Assembly (NCBI RefSeq): GCF_000716435.1
Contig: NZ_JNWO01000006.1
Location: 62,001 to 126,000 of the forward strand
Length of the DNA: 64,000 bases
DNA from: Streptomyces xylophagus
Lineage (GTDB): Bacteria; Actinomycetota; Actinomycetes; Streptomycetales; Streptomycetaceae
Direction of reading: 5' to 3'
The notes beneath the pieces are model-generated. The model searched no databases. It worked only from the letters and a program-made list of their open reading frames with translations, and had not been told where the DNA came from. A program made the position numbers and the translations under genes. This document shows, one piece after another, positions 63,167 through 64,000 of this stretch (its first letter is position 1; each line of letters opens with the position of its first letter).

Positions 63167-64000
63167 ATGCCCGTAGTCGACATCCCCGGTTCCAAGTCCA
63201 TCACCGCCCGCGCGCTCTTCCTGGCGGCGGCGGCCGACGGCGTCACCACCCTCCGGCGCCCCCTCCGCTCGGACGACACCGAGGGTTTCGCCGAGGGACT
63301 GACCCGGCTCGGCTACCGCGTGGGCCGGACCCCGGGCGCCTGGCAGATCGACGGCCGCCCGCAGGGCCCGGCGGTCACGGAGGCGGACGTGTACTGCCGG
63401 GACGGCGCGACGACGGCCCGTTTCCTCCCCACCCTCGCCGCGGCCGGCCGCGGCAGCTTCCGCTTCGACGCGTCCCCGCAGATGCGCCGCCGCCCTCTCC
63501 TCCCCCTGACCCGTGCCCTGCGCGACCTGGGCGTGGACCTGCGCCACGAGGAGGCCGAGGGCCACCACCCCCTCCGTATCGAGGCGTCCGGCGTCGAGGG
63601 CGGTGAGGTGGTGCTCGACGCCGGCCAGTCCTCCCAGTACCTCACCGCCCTGCTCCTCCTCGGCCCTCTGACCAGGAAGGGCCTGAGCATCAAGGTCACC
63701 GACCTGGTCTCCGCGCCGTACATCGAGATCACGCTCGCGATGATGCGGACGTTCGGGGTGGAGGTACGGCGGGAGGGGAGCGTGTATGTGGTCCCACCGG
63801 GCGGCTACACGGCCACCACCTACGGCATCGAGCCCGACGCGTCCACCGCGAGCTACTTCTTCGCGGCGGCGGCCGTGACGGGCGGCGAGGTGACGGTCCC
63901 CGGGCTCGGCGCGGGCGCGCTCCAGGGCGACCTGGGCTTCGTCGACGTACTGCGGCGCATGGGCGCGGAGGTGGAGACCGGCGCGCACGGCACCCGGGTG
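63167..64000 (+). CDS. aroA: EPSP-synthase-family protein (AroA-like), 3' end outside window
   Basis: The first 278 residues of a 3-phosphoshikimate 1-carboxyvinyltransferase-like protein. IPGSKSITARALFLAAAADG and PLRSDDTEGFAEGL match the N-terminal substrate site. DGATTARFLPTLAAAG occupies the position of GNAGTAMRFL, and AGQSSQYLTALLL and EPDASTASYFFAAA are standard. The DGATTARF variant lacks the usual Asn-Ala-Gly. Shikimate-pathway role or a secondary-metabolism paralog cannot be decided here. Confidence 0.85.
   Translation, partial: MPVVDIPGSKSITARALFLAAAADGVTTLRRPLRSDDTEGFAEGLTRLGYRVGRTPGAWQIDGRPQGPAVTEADVYCRDGATTARFLPTLAAAGRGSFRFDASPQMRRRPLLPLTRALRDLGVDLRHEEAEGHHPLRIEASGVEGGEVVLDAGQSSQYLTALLLLGPLTRKGLSIKVTDLVSAPYIEITLAMMRTFGVEVRREGSVYVVPPGGYTATTYGIEPDASTASYFFAAAAVTGGEVTVPGLGAGALQGDLGFVDVLRRMGAEVETGAHGTRV

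Overview
The window is chromosomal DNA from a Streptomyces or a very close relative. It has high GC and strong third-position GC bias, GTG and TTG starts behind GGAGG sites, Tat and lipoprotein signal peptides, small WhiJ/DUF6879-type regulatory clusters, and an adpA gene carrying the rare TTA codon. The order adpA-orn-tRNA-His, glmS, GH20 hexosaminidase, desABCD, desE, leucine-type acyl-CoA genes and agmatinase resembles, from memory, the SCO27xx core region of S. coelicolor. No rRNA, CRISPR array, integrase or transposase was seen.

Layout. 1-1.8 kb: 3' end of a LacI regulator, a kinase-like protein, a GNAT acetyltransferase and tRNA-His. 1.9-3.9 kb: orn and adpA, the developmental regulator. 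4.2-6.2 kb: a small membrane protein, a universal stress protein and a GPR1/FUN34/YaaH membrane protein. 6.3-12.8 kb: glmS, a small conserved protein, a Tat-exported metallophosphoesterase, a DUF4429/SHOCT protein and a secreted GH20 hexosaminidase. 12.8-20.1 kb: the desferrioxamine locus, with biosynthesis (desABCD), a siderophore-interacting reductase and the DesE binding lipoprotein, under two iron boxes. 20.3-22.1 kb: a two-gene operon (polyprenyl diphosphate synthase plus heme oxygenase) divergent from desE and sharing its iron box. 22.2-28.6 kb: a leucine/isovalerate degradation operon with a divergent TetR gene and two matching operators. 28.9-32.8 kb: a second acyl-CoA dehydrogenase, a TesB thioesterase, a CDF metal transporter and a phosphatase-like protein. 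32.9-38.9 kb: a PucR regulator divergent from a symporter, agmatinase and ThDP-enzyme run, probably for agmatine or guanidino-compound catabolism.

38.9-49.4 kb is the accessory part. It holds a decayed antitoxin/PIN remnant, an ATP-binding anti-sigma-like protein divergent from a GntR regulator with three near-identical palindromes between them, a low-GC pentapeptide-repeat membrane protein with a TTA codon, a fragment of an endonuclease I gene, a VOC protein, an ArsR-type regulator, secreted proteins, a frameshifted Cys-rich protein, a DUF6879/XRE cluster and an intact endonuclease I. 49.5-64 kb: a GT39 mannosyltransferase-like protein with a long Gly-rich insert, a class A beta-lactamase-fold protein, an esterase-like secreted protein, a fused ABC exporter followed by a relic of a paralog's tail, secreted peptidase S28, a lipoprotein, a GH3 hexosaminidase and the 5' part of an aroA-family gene.

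How they work together: iron starvation should relieve repression at the two iron boxes, inducing siderophore synthesis and uptake and, by inference, the polyprenyl synthase/heme oxygenase pair. The GH20, GH3 and GlmS genes suggest a local theme of amino-sugar recovery and synthesis. AdpA links the region to the bldA-dependent developmental programme.
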